This document shows, piece after piece, positions 8,238 through 15,821 of a stretch of DNA of 43,350 nt. The position numbers and the translations under genes were made by a program. How positions within the stretch are numbered: the stretch's first letter is position 1; every line of letters starts with the position of its first letter. Source of the stretch: Polynucleobacter meluiroseus (GTDB lineage Bacteria; Pseudomonadota; Gammaproteobacteria; Burkholderiales; Burkholderiaceae); NCBI GenBank assembly GCA_945901245.1, contig CAMDKY010000012.1, positions 1 through 43,350 on the forward strand. The letters are read 5' to 3'. The notes beneath the pieces were generated by a model. The model saw only the letters and a program-made list of their open reading frames with translations, had not been told where the DNA came from and ran no database searches.

Positions 8238-9287
8238 TTACTTATAACCCACACGGTCCAGAATCTTCTGGGCTGCTATTTGATTTAAACCAATCGAGGC
8301 GACAGAAATCTTCTCTACCTGATAAGGCCCTAACTCCTTGAGCGCAGGATTATCTACGCGCACGGTAGCAACAGCCGGCCATTCATTATTTCCATGCGCA
8401 AAATACGTTTGCGCAGAATCGCTAGCCAAATACTCAAGAAATTGAACCGCTGCTAAAGGGTGAGGGGCATTTTTGGCTACACCACCACCCGCGATATTGA
8501 TGTGCACTCCGCCCGCATTCTGATTGGGCCAAACAAAGCCAATCTTGGACATGGCCGCAATATCTTCTGGCCTAGTAGAGCGCATTAAGCGAGCCAAGTA
8601 ATAGGAATTGGTTAAAGCCACACCACACTCGCCAGACGCTACTGCGCGAATCTGATCGGTATCGCCGCCCTTGGGGCTACGCGCCATATTAGCCACCATG
8701 CCACTTGCCCAAGCCTCGGTGGCCTTTTCGCCATTACGCTCAATCAAGGCGCCCAGCAAAGAGAGCATGTAGGGATGGGATCCGGAGCGTGTACATACCT
8801 TGCCCTTATTCATCGGCTCAGCTAATTTTTCATAGGTGTTGACATCACCAGGCTTAACGGTGTTTTTGTTGTAGACCACAATCCGCGCACGGGTTGAAAA
8901 ACCAAACCACGTTGTGCCATCAGTATCTGCTTTAGCTCGCAGACTGACTGGAATACGTTCGTTCAGGTATTTGGATTGGATGGGCTTAAAAAAGCCATTG
9001 ACCTGGGCTCGCCATAATCGTGCTGCGTCAACCAAGAGAATGACGTCAGCCGGGCTTTTACTGCCTTCACTATTTAAGCGCTCAATCAATGCATTGTCAT
9101 CTGCCTCAATGCGATTAATCTTGATCCCAGTCGATTTGGTGAAATTCGCATACAAGGCCTCATCCGTTTGATAATGGCGTGCCGAATACAGATTAAGGAC
9201 TTTCTCATTGCTGGGCTGTGCGTATACAGGCACTTGAAATCCAAGCAGTAAAGCGAATGGCAAAGCGATCAGTCTATTTCTCATCAT
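8238..9287 (-). CDS. Ferric iron ABC substrate-binding protein (FbpA-like)
   Basis: A 349 aa periplasmic protein with a signal peptide (cleavage near VYA-QP, residue 23) and the FbpA/FutA-type pattern VLNLYSARHYQTDEALY. The paired tyrosines Y229-Y230 in TNSYYLAR correspond to the Fe(III)-binding tyrosines of the family. It probably captures ferric iron. No permease or ATPase gene follows; the next genes are for heme uptake, so the protein must use a transporter encoded elsewhere. A permease C-terminus at 43224-43350 is a candidate partner. A Fur-box promoter lies upstream. A role in heme capture cannot be excluded from context, but the tyrosine pair favours iron. Confidence 0.85.
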   Translation of the reverse strand: MMRNRLIALPFALLLGFQVPVYAQPSNEKVLNLYSARHYQTDEALYANFTKSTGIKINRIEADDNALIERLNSEGSKSPADVILLVDAARLWRAQVNGFFKPIQSKYLNERIPVSLRAKADTDGTTWFGFSTRARIVVYNKNTVKPGDVNTYEKLAEPMNKGKVCTRSGSHPYMLSLLGALIERNGEKATEAWASGMVANMARSPKGGDTDQIRAVASGECGVALTNSYYLARLMRSTRPEDIAAMSKIGFVWPNQNAGGVHINIAGGGVAKNAPHPLAAVQFLEYLASDSAQTYFAHGNNEWPAVATVRVDNPALKELGPYQVEKISVASIGLNQIAAQKILDRVGYK

Positions 9288-9325
9288 TATTCGTTCCAGC
9301 AGAGCAGGTTTTTGTATTAGTCTCC

Positions 9326-9357
9326 ACTATATCATAATAAGAATGATTATCAATAAG
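9326..9357 (-). promoter_or_regulatory. Promoter with Fur box before fbpA-like gene
   Basis: On the minus strand TTGATA (9348-9353) and TATAGT (9326-9331) have a 16-base spacer. A Fur-like box at 9339-9357 matches 14 of 19 consensus positions and covers the -35 box and part of the spacer. The -10 lies about 38 bases before the start codon. It probably drives fbpA-like, hemP and tonB, with read-through into hmuRSTUV. Confidence 0.8.
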
Positions 9358-9386
9358 ATTTAAAAGGTACTGCTTTAATTCCAATA

Positions 9387-9410
9387 AAAAAGCCCCGATT
9401 GGGGCTTTTT
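9387..9410. terminator. Terminator after dps
   Basis: AAAAAGCCCC (9387-9396), loop GATT and GGGGCTTTTT (9401-9410) form a perfect 10-base stem with A and T tracts. It lies 20 bases after the dps stop codon and insulates dps from the Fur-controlled promoter next to it. Confidence 0.9.
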
Positions 9411-9430
9411 AACGATAGCTCCCTTTGGTG

Positions 9431-9934
9431 CTATTCCAAAATACTTCGTAGCATCCAAGCTGTTTTTTCGTGGATTTCAATGCGCTGGGTTAAAAGATCT
9501 GCGGTAGGTTGATCATTGGCCTTATCTACCAGCGGAAATAAATTACGCGCCGTTCGCGCTGCTGCCTCTTGCGCCATCACTAAGTGACGTACCATCGCCT
9601 CAGCCTTAGGCACGCCGCTTACTTCTTTAATAGAGGCCAGTTTATGAAACTCCGTATAGGTAGCGGGCGCAGGATGGCCCAGTGCCCGAATGCGTTCTGC
9701 AATTTGATCTAAAGCAGTCCACTGCTCGGTATATTGCGACATAAAGAGTTGATGCAGGCTGGTAAATTGGGGTCCCGTCACATTCCAATGAAAATTATGG
9801 GTCATTAAATACAGGGTGTAACTATCTGCTAAGAAGGCAGACAGGCCATGCGCAATCTTTTTGCGGTCTGCTGTCGCAATACCAATATTGATTGCCGGCA
9901 AGGTGATACCGACCGGCTTAGTCTTCGCTTTCAT
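9431..9934 (-). CDS. dps: DNA starvation/ferritin-like protein Dps
   Basis: Dps forms a dodecamer that oxidises and stores iron and protects DNA from peroxide. The 167 aa protein has the family signature FHWNVTGPQF at residues 48-57 and the inter-subunit ferroxidase residues at the expected spacing: H49, H61, D76 and E80 (equivalent to H51, H63, D78 and E82 of the E. coli protein). The position matching E. coli D67 is Met here, as I recall for other proteins of this Dps subgroup. AAGGAC lies upstream of the start. It has its own terminator and is not part of the heme operon, but its iron role fits the neighbourhood. Confidence 0.93.
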   Translation of the reverse strand: MKAKTKPVGITLPAINIGIATADRKKIAHGLSAFLADSYTLYLMTHNFHWNVTGPQFTSLHQLFMSQYTEQWTALDQIAERIRALGHPAPATYTEFHKLASIKEVSGVPKAEAMVRHLVMAQEAAARTARNLFPLVDKANDQPTADLLTQRIEIHEKTAWMLRSILE

Positions 9935-10078
9935 ATGCTGTCCTTATGTAGGTGGTGTTTGATAACTAAAAAACACGCCACTTGCTACCCTACCACCATT
10001 CACTGATTTACAGCCATAATAAGCACCGAGTGTCCCCTAAGGGGTCGCCAATGCGCTTAATTCAAACGAAAGGCATCT

Positions 10079-10393
10079 ATGCAAGTTTTTGTCATCAATC
10101 CGACTTTAAAAACCGTTAGGGCAATCGATATTCTCGGCTCACTTGATGATGTTCGGGCGCTGATTGGTTTTGATTCAATTGATTCGGATGAAATCGATAA
10201 CAATGGCGACCGGCTATTTTTTGATGAGGAGTGCTTTATTCGCCAACAAGATGGTGTGGGTCGCTTTAGGGTTGATAGCTTAGCCCCCGTCGCTGGCATC
10301 GGTGTTATCGCCAATAGCCGTGATGAAGCGAAAAGCATTCAAGCCCCCGAAGTATCGTTGCAGGACTTAACGAAGCGCATTACCTTCATCTAA
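10079..10393 (+). CDS. Small DUF3846-like protein
   Basis: A 104 aa acidic protein of unknown function. The layout (MQVFVINP, then ILGSLDDVRALIGF, then NNGDRLFFDEECFIR, then VAGIGVIANSRDEA) resembles DUF3846 proteins, which are found in many bacteria, phages and plasmids. The likeness is by eye only. AAAGG lies 6 bases before the ATG. It diverges from dps and is followed after 8 bases by a small GNAT gene, so the two are probably co-transcribed. Confidence 0.65.
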   Translation: MQVFVINPTLKTVRAIDILGSLDDVRALIGFDSIDSDEIDNNGDRLFFDEECFIRQQDGVGRFRVDSLAPVAGIGVIANSRDEAKSIQAPEVSLQDLTKRITFI

Positions 10394-10401
10394 GCACGGC
10401 T

Positions 10402-10704
10402 ATGCCCAATCCCACTGACTACCAGATCGAAATCGCAGACGGGATTGTGTTGATTAAAAATCAAAACACCACGATCGGCTATAGCCGATTTACGCAGGCA
10501 GGCGATGTGGAGTACATCTACGTCAACCCCATGTACCGCCGTCAAGGCTATGGCACCCTTTTGCTCGATGAAATTCGCCGCATTGCCGGGCAGATTGGTG
10601 CAATCCACACACCGGTATCACCGCTCGGAACCGCATTCTTCGGAGCATTGAACATTGCCCTGCCCGATCCAGCTATACCGCAGCTAGACGCCAAAGCGAG
10701 GTGA
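10402..10704 (+). CDS. Short GNAT-fold N-acetyltransferase-like protein
   Basis: A 100 aa protein with the acetyl-CoA binding motif of GNAT enzymes: EYIYVNPMYRRQGYGTLLL around residues 35-53, containing the R-R-Q-G-Y-G loop. It holds only the core of the fold and is shorter than typical acetyltransferases (about 140-180 aa), like the short YjdJ/Gtn10-type group. Its substrate cannot be predicted. Its 3' end overlaps the convergent methyltransferase gene by 32 bases. Confidence 0.7.
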   Translation: MPNPTDYQIEIADGIVLIKNQNTTIGYSRFTQAGDVEYIYVNPMYRRQGYGTLLLDEIRRIAGQIGAIHTPVSPLGTAFFGALNIALPDPAIPQLDAKAR

Positions 10705-11866
10705 CTTCGGCCTTTCGAGCGTGATGCAAGGGGTCGCTTGCATCGCTCACTTTAGGATGATTCGGTCTAGCGTCCCTTTTCTCGATCACCCTTAAGCCGG
10801 CCGCCGCAATCCAGGACAGTAATTCCTCACGTGAGCGCAATTGCAAATGCTCTGCTAAGTCGGACAGAATGAGCCAGCCCTCGCCCTCTGGTAGCAGGTG
10901 CTCTTTTAACTGGGATAAAAACCCTTTAAGCATCATGCTGTCCAGGTCGTAAATAGCTCGTTCAATTGGCGAGCTGGGTCTAGCTGGTAGCCAAGGGGGA
11001 TTACAGACAATCAAAGTAGCCTTTTCTGGAGGAAACAGATCTGCATTCAGAATCGCAATCTGCTGCCCAAGCCCTAATTGCTCGATGTTTGCGCTAGCGC
11101 AGGCGAGTGCCCGCGGATCTTGATCGGTACCAATAATCTGCTCTATACCGCGCTGCGCCAGTACTGCAGCCAACACACCCGTTCCTGTACCAATATCAAA
11201 GGCCAATGAGTTGACTTTTAGTGCGGGCGGAAGTGGCGCCATTGCCACTAGCTCTACGTATTCGCCGCGTATGGGTGAGAAGACACCGTAATGGGGAAAT
11301 AGGCGTTGAGCACCCTCTTTAAGTGGTGGAATCACCACCCCTTTTTTGCGCCACTCATGGGCGCTGATGATGCCAAGTAATTCGCGTAAGGAAAGCACGT
11401 AATCGTCTGTCACAGTTCCAAAGACCTCGAGGCAAGCCTTCGTCACATCGGGCGGCCGTCGCAGTGGAATAGCATGGTCAGCCGATACCGGAATCAAAAT
11501 CGCATCCAAAATTCTGGCGCGCTGCGCCTGAGCCTGCCGGTGCTGATTAAACACAGCTTTTGGCTCCACCGTATTGACCGCATCTGGATTCAGCTTGGCT
11601 TGGCTCGCTGCCTTTTTTCGCTTGCGCTTAACTGGTCGCTCAGCCCGCCGCGCAAGCGCCTGCAGCAATTGTTTGGCATTTTGATAATCACCACGCCATA
11701 AAAAAGTGCTCCCTTCGGAAGTAAGGCGATATGCCGCGTCAGCCGTTAGTGTATCGTCTGCAATCACTACTTTTTTGGGTGGCGGCAATCCTTTTTCTGA
11801 CTGCCATCGCACATCATGAACAGCATCGCCTTCTGTCCAGCGCATGCGATTGTCGCTGTCATTCAT
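10673..11866 (-). CDS. Class I SAM-dependent methyltransferase (NPPW type)
   Basis: A 397 aa protein with an N-terminal extension of about 190 residues that includes a very basic stretch (PVKRKRKKAASQAK near residue 78-91). A Rossmann methyltransferase domain follows: FDIGTGTGVLAAVLAQRG is motif I, GTDQDPRALA motif II and VCNPPWLPARP motif IV. NPPW/NPPY motifs occur in enzymes that methylate nitrogen atoms in nucleic acids or glutamine side chains, such as RsmC, TrmN6 or PrmC. Substrate is unknown; the basic stretch suggests RNA. The start overlaps the end of the FrnE-like gene by 8 bases, so the two are translated together. Confidence 0.82.
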   Translation of the reverse strand: MNDSDNRMRWTEGDAVHDVRWQSEKGLPPPKKVVIADDTLTADAAYRLTSEGSTFLWRGDYQNAKQLLQALARRAERPVKRKRKKAASQAKLNPDAVNTVEPKAVFNQHRQAQAQRARILDAILIPVSADHAIPLRRPPDVTKACLEVFGTVTDDYVLSLRELLGIISAHEWRKKGVVIPPLKEGAQRLFPHYGVFSPIRGEYVELVAMAPLPPALKVNSLAFDIGTGTGVLAAVLAQRGIEQIIGTDQDPRALACASANIEQLGLGQQIAILNADLFPPEKATLIVCNPPWLPARPSSPIERAIYDLDSMMLKGFLSQLKEHLLPEGEGWLILSDLAEHLQLRSREELLSWIAAAGLRVIEKRDARPNHPKVSDASDPLHHARKAEVTSLWRLAAV

Positions 11867-12509
11867 TACTGACCTGCAGTAAAGCAGCCTTGAACTGCTC
11901 TACCGGTTGTGCGCCCTGAATCAGGATACGGTCGTTCAATATTACGGCAGGCACCGAATGAATCCCGGCATCTAAATAATATTTCTGCTGTTCACGCACC
12001 GCATCTTTAAATGCATCGCTGGCAAGCACCTCTGCAGCGCGCAGGCGATCCAAGCCGGCCCTATCAACGGCATCCAGCACATTTGTGGGCTCATCCAAAT
12101 TAACGGCAAGCGAGAAATACGTACCCAATAATTCTTTTTTGAGGCGGTGCTGCGCATCACTCCCAAATTCAAGCCCAGCCCAATGCAACAGTCGGTGGCA
12201 GTCAAAGGTGTTGTAGACCCACTTGCGCCCTTCTGGATGAAATGCAAAGCCGACCTCTGCTGCTCGCTTACGAATCTGCTCTTGGTTTTCACGAACTTGC
12301 TTTGGACCAACGCCGTACTTTTCAACCAAATGCTCAATGACGTCCTGGCCACCGATTGGCATTTGCGGATTTAATTCAAACGGCTGAAAGTGCAACTCCA
12401 CTTGCACCTGATCACCGAGCTCCGATAAGGCTTGCTCTAGGGCACCCAAACCGACGGCACACCAAGGGCAGGCAATATCCGATACAAAATCAATCTTGAC
12501 TGTTTTCAT
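11859..12509 (-). CDS. DsbA-family oxidoreductase, FrnE type
   Basis: A 216 aa cytoplasmic thioredoxin-fold protein with CPWC at residues 14-17 and the FrnE features SDIACPWCAVGL, QPFELNPQMP, and the C-terminal SVPAVILNDRILIQGAQP that includes the cis-Pro. FrnE proteins act as thiol oxidoreductases or isomerases, often in stress conditions. There is no signal peptide. I start at ATG 12509; the longer reading frame would overlap the upstream carboxymuconolactone decarboxylase-like gene. Spacing to that gene is 22 bases. Confidence 0.88.
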   Translation of the reverse strand: MKTVKIDFVSDIACPWCAVGLGALEQALSELGDQVQVELHFQPFELNPQMPIGGQDVIEHLVEKYGVGPKQVRENQEQIRKRAAEVGFAFHPEGRKWVYNTFDCHRLLHWAGLEFGSDAQHRLKKELLGTYFSLAVNLDEPTNVLDAVDRAGLDRLRAAEVLASDAFKDAVREQQKYYLDAGIHSVPAVILNDRILIQGAQPVEQFKAALLQVSNE

Positions 12510-12531
12510 TATTTTTTCTATATCGCCTAGA

Positions 12532-13095
12532 TTAAGCGGGAGGATGATCTTCTGGGCCGACTTTGAGTGCAATCAAAAAACGGGAAACCATGTTGTAGGC
12601 CGCGATCACGGTGACTAACTCGACCGTACACGTATTGCCTAAAGCATCGCGTAAACGCACCATCAGCTGATCGTCCACCTGAATGTTTCGGGTCATCTGC
12701 AGCGTGAGCTCGGCGGCATCACGCTCGACTGAACTAAAGCAGGCTGTTGGGAATTGGGGCGTGCCCAGCAAACGCAAAGCCTCGACCTGTTCTTCAGTAC
12801 CGCCCGCTTTTCTGAAGGGCGGCGCATGGTGAAAAAATTCATACTCAGCGCCATTTAAAACCGCAACCCCGCACATCGCTAACTCCCGTAACTTGGGATC
12901 TAAAGCCAAGTTATTGCGAATCTCGCCGACAAAGTGATTCCAACCCTCTGCAATCGGAATGCTGTGCAAGAGCATGCGATCTAAATTAATAAAGCTTCCG
13001 CCGCGGCGCTTGCGGATCGCGGCAACCAAGTCCGCAGGTTCAGCCAAATCAATCGGAATGTAAGGAATTGGGCGATTTTGAGGGGTTTCAGACAT
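12532..13095 (-). CDS. Carboxymuconolactone decarboxylase-family protein
   Basis: A 187 aa AhpD-like/CMD-fold protein (LALDPKLRELAMCGVAVLNGAEYEFFHHAPPFRKAG in the core). AhpD-type members have a redox CxxC one turn before a His; here the matching stretch is EYEFFHH with no cysteines, so this is not a thiol peroxidase partner of the AhpD kind. Proteins of this non-redox type are common and mostly unassigned. It is first in a minus-strand run with the FrnE-like and methyltransferase genes. Confidence 0.85.
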   Translation of the reverse strand: MSETPQNRPIPYIPIDLAEPADLVAAIRKRRGGSFINLDRMLLHSIPIAEGWNHFVGEIRNNLALDPKLRELAMCGVAVLNGAEYEFFHHAPPFRKAGGTEEQVEALRLLGTPQFPTACFSSVERDAAELTLQMTRNIQVDDQLMVRLRDALGNTCTVELVTVIAAYNMVSRFLIALKVGPEDHPPA

Positions 13096-13196
13096 GGTGA
13101 GAATTTCGTATAGAAAGAGGATTAATTAAGGTCAAAGACTACCACCCATTAGCAGTGTGTTTGATAATAGAGGATGTTAAGGAATACCTACCGCCA

Positions 13197-13961
13197 ATGA
13201 AGCCGATTCTCAATATTGCCGCATACCAATTTGTTCGCCTGGAGGCGCTCGAGGATCTTCGCCAGCAGATGCTCGATGCTCTGAATGCACGCCAACTGAA
13301 GGGCACTGTTCTACTGGCCGGAGAAGGCATCAATTTATTTTTAGCTGGACATGAGCTCCAAATTCGGGAGTTTGTAACCTGGCTACGCAGCGATCAGCAC
13401 TTTGCACCCATTGAAGTCAAAGAAAGCTGGTCAGACCATCAGCCCTTTAAGAAAGCTCTGGTCAAAATCAAGAATGAAATCATTCGTATGAATCACCCTG
13501 CTATTCAGCCAGAAACGGGCAGAGCCCACTTCATAGCGCCAAGCAAACTGGCAGAGTGGCTCGAACGCGGTACCGACGACTTAGGGCGAGAGGTTGTGAT
13601 GATTGATACGCGCAATCAATTTGAGGTCGAATACGGCACCTTTGAAAATGCGGTGCATTTCAACATTCAAAAGTTCAGTGAATTTCCAGAAGCGATCCGA
13701 GCGCATCAAACCGAGCTGGCGGATAAAACACTCGTTAGTTTTTGTACGGGCGGGATCCGCTGTGAAAAATCAGGGCTTTACATGCGCGAGATCGGTATAG
13801 AACACAGCTACCAACTGGAGGGCGGCATCCTCAAGTACTTTGAGGATGTAGGCTCAGCGCATTACCAAGGCAGTTGCTTTGTCTTCGATGAACGTGAAGC
13901 ACTGGAACCCACCCTAGAATCGATTGGCATCGAGCAATCGATTCGCAAGAAGCAGGCTTAA
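13197..13961 (+). CDS. trhO: tRNA uridine(34) hydroxylase TrhO
   Basis: TrhO (YceA) installs 5-hydroxyuridine at position 34 of tRNAs using oxygen. The 254 aa protein has an N-terminal ferredoxin-like domain (NIAAYQFVRLEAL; GTVLLAGEGINLFLAG) and a rhodanese domain with active-site Cys in SFCTGGIRCEKSG (C183, with C189 nearby). I chose the ATG at 13197 from the typical NIAAY start; a GTG at 13155 is possible. AAGGA lies 12 bases upstream, a long spacing. The gene ends one base before the convergent ABM-domain gene. Confidence 0.92.
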   Translation: MKPILNIAAYQFVRLEALEDLRQQMLDALNARQLKGTVLLAGEGINLFLAGHELQIREFVTWLRSDQHFAPIEVKESWSDHQPFKKALVKIKNEIIRMNHPAIQPETGRAHFIAPSKLAEWLERGTDDLGREVVMIDTRNQFEVEYGTFENAVHFNIQKFSEFPEAIRAHQTELADKTLVSFCTGGIRCEKSGLYMREIGIEHSYQLEGGILKYFEDVGSAHYQGSCFVFDEREALEPTLESIGIEQSIRKKQA

Positions 13962-13962
13962 T

Positions 13963-14265
13963 TTAGGTCGACTTACCGACCAGCTCGAAGTGCTCTACAA
14001 AAGGCGGTTTTGTTAAGTAAGGCCCCACAATCGCACGCCAATCGGTAAAGAGTGCGGACTCCCTGAAATCTACCATGTGATTTTCGAGCGTATCCCAGTA
14101 AATCATGAGTAGGTAACGTTCGGGCGACTCCACGCAGTGATTTACCTTATACCCACGAAAGCCTTTTGATTTTGAAATTACCGTCTCTAAGCCGCGAATA
14201 ATGGCCTCATTAAATTCTGCTTGCTTGCTGGGATCAATTTGAATATCGCAGTGCTCCAAAATCAT
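13963..14265 (-). CDS. Antibiotic biosynthesis monooxygenase-domain protein
   Basis: A 100 aa one-domain protein with the ABM dimeric alpha/beta barrel pattern: CDIQIDPSKQAEFNEAI, GFRGYKVNHCVESPERYLLMIYWDTLENHMVDFRESALFTDW. This family includes heme-degrading and quinone monooxygenases as well as many uncharacterised members. The usual family feature of an aromatic residue and W in YWD is present. Function is unknown. It is a single minus-strand gene. Confidence 0.8.
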   Translation of the reverse strand: MILEHCDIQIDPSKQAEFNEAIIRGLETVISKSKGFRGYKVNHCVESPERYLLMIYWDTLENHMVDFRESALFTDWRAIVGPYLTKPPFVEHFELVGKST

Positions 14266-14343
14266 GGCGCGTTTCCTCTTAAAAAATATGTAATCACCCT
14301 ATAGTAACCCCCAATAAACCCTCTTTATAAAAATGCGTATTTA

Positions 14344-14913
14344 ATGCAAGCCAAGCAAGATCCTTCGAATGCCATAACGCTCTCAGCATGGGAACTGTTT
14401 ATTGGATTCACCAAAATTGGCCTATCGGGTTTTGGCGGTGTATTGCCTTGGGCGCGGCGCACGATTGTGGAACAAAAGCAGTGGATTACTGCCGCAGAAT
14501 TTAACGCCATTTTAGGGATCTGCCAGCTTGTTCCTGGACCCAATATTGTCAATCTTGCTGTGTGCGTTGGCTCCCGTTTTGGCGGGGCAAAAGGCGCTCT
14601 CGCAGCAGTCATGGGGCTACTGCTTGCACCGATTGGTGTGGTCCTGCTATTGGCTATGCTGTATGACCACTTAAGTTACCTTGAGCCTGTCCAGGGCATG
14701 CTCCGCGGCATATCCGCCGTCGGCGTTGGCTTAATTGCAGCAACGGGTTTTAAGATGTTGCGTGAAGAATTACGCTACCCACGGATGTTGCTGGTTGTTG
14801 TAGTAACCCTATTCATTGCTACTTGGCTTCGCTTGCCACTCGGGTGGGTTGTCTTCATTGCTTCGCCACTCGCCCTATTCATTGCTTGGCATAAAGCAAA
14901 GGGGGTTACGTGA
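14344..14913 (+). CDS. chrA1: Chromate transporter subunit (ChrA N-terminal type)
   Basis: A 189 aa short-chain CHR protein with about six membrane segments and the motif GLSGFGGVLPWARR near residues 26-40, then QLVPGPNIVNLAVCVG. Short CHR proteins occur as tandem pairs that work together to export chromate. The next gene is its partner; the two overlap by four bases (GTGA). The substrate is by family only, and many CHR proteins are untested. Confidence 0.85.
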   Translation: MQAKQDPSNAITLSAWELFIGFTKIGLSGFGGVLPWARRTIVEQKQWITAAEFNAILGICQLVPGPNIVNLAVCVGSRFGGAKGALAAVMGLLLAPIGVVLLLAMLYDHLSYLEPVQGMLRGISAVGVGLIAATGFKMLREELRYPRMLLVVVVTLFIATWLRLPLGWVVFIASPLALFIAWHKAKGVT

Positions 14914-15428
14914 TCTTGCTGAGTTTGTTTCTCACCTTATCTGCCTTCTCATTGATTGCCTTTGGCGGAGTCAATGCCTTATTGCCAACGCTCTTTGCAA
15001 TTGCGGTCGAACAAAAACAGTGGATTGACGCTGAAACGTTTGCCCATTATTTTGCGATTGCCCAAGCGGCACCAGGACCTAATTTAATGACGGTAACCTT
15101 GATTGGGTGGCATGTCAGCGGCCTGGTAGGTGCGTTGATAGCCACACTAGCCATTTGTTGGCCATCATCTATCATGATATTTTGGCTGCAGCGTTTGATT
15201 AGTACCATGCGGCATGAGCGAGCCAAACAAACCATTCAATTTGCGGCAGCAGCGCTTGCAGTTGGACTCATTCTTGCTTCGGCCTGGCAGATTGCCCTGC
15301 AGATTAATACCAGTTGGATTGCTTATGCTTTAACACTCGGTACAGCAGTCATTGCTACCGCAACCCGCTGGCATCCGATGTACCTCATTCTGATTGGCGC
15401 TGTTTTGGGATTGCTGGGCCTGATCTAA
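14910..15428 (+). CDS. chrA2: Chromate transporter subunit (ChrA C-terminal type)
   Basis: A 172 aa short-chain CHR protein that starts at GTG 14910 inside the stop region of the first subunit gene. It shows the second-half motif AFGGVNALLPTLFA and AQAAPGPNLMTVTLIGW with membrane segments on either side. Its overlap with the first gene shows coupled translation and supports a heterodimer. It ends two bases before the convergent crcB gene. Confidence 0.85.
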   Translation: MILLSLFLTLSAFSLIAFGGVNALLPTLFAIAVEQKQWIDAETFAHYFAIAQAAPGPNLMTVTLIGWHVSGLVGALIATLAICWPSSIMIFWLQRLISTMRHERAKQTIQFAAAALAVGLILASAWQIALQINTSWIAYALTLGTAVIATATRWHPMYLILIGAVLGLLGLI

Positions 15429-15430
15429 GC

Positions 15431-15808
15431 TTACTTCAGTGCTTGGTAGGTCATGATGCCCAGGAAAGTCAGTACAAGGGAGCCAATCACGTGCAGCAAC
15501 GCAGTTCCCACTGCCCAAGTGTATTCACCGGTTTGCATCATCTCCACCACCTCAGCAGAAAAACTCGAGAATGTGGTCAGTCCACCTAGAAATCCGGTAA
15601 TGATAAATAAACGCCACTCGGGCCCGATGGCAGCATTGTTACCAAAAAAGGCAACGGCAATGCCAACACAATAACCGCCAAACAAATTAGCCAACAAGGT
15701 ACCCATGGGAAAGCCCGAAACCATCCCAGTGCCCAAGACGTTAAAACCAGCGCGCAACAGCGCACCGAAGCCAGCTCCACAAAAAATCGCTACAAGTGAT
15801 GTCCCCAT
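15431..15808 (-). CDS. crcB: Fluoride exporter CrcB
   Basis: CrcB (Fluc) is a dimeric fluoride channel. The 125 aa protein has four membrane segments and the conserved N41 with GFLGGLTTFSSFS at 72-84, whose phenylalanines (F80 and F83) line the pore. The ATG at 15808 gives the typical family length and start (MGTSLVAIFCGAGFGALLR). It starts 13 bases after the dioxygenase stop codon, so it is co-transcribed with it; no fluoride riboswitch is seen near it. Confidence 0.92.
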   Translation of the reverse strand: MGTSLVAIFCGAGFGALLRAGFNVLGTGMVSGFPMGTLLANLFGGYCVGIAVAFFGNNAAIGPEWRLFIITGFLGGLTTFSSFSAEVVEMMQTGEYTWAVGTALLHVIGSLVLTFLGIMTYQALK

Positions 15809-15821
15809 GGCTTGATTGTAG

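Noticed and set aside
10034..10044. CCCCTAAGGGG palindrome in the dps upstream region
   Set aside because: Too short to form a terminator, with no T tract; not conserved evidence available, so not called an operator.
10057..10338. Minus-strand 93-codon frame opposite the DUF3846-like gene
   Set aside because: Ser-rich composition typical of antisense shadow, and the plus-strand gene has a ribosome binding site and a recognisable layout.
14266..14343. Search for a fluoride riboswitch before the chrA pair or crcB
   Set aside because: No conserved riboswitch-like fold or sequence seen; crcB follows the dioxygenase gene directly.
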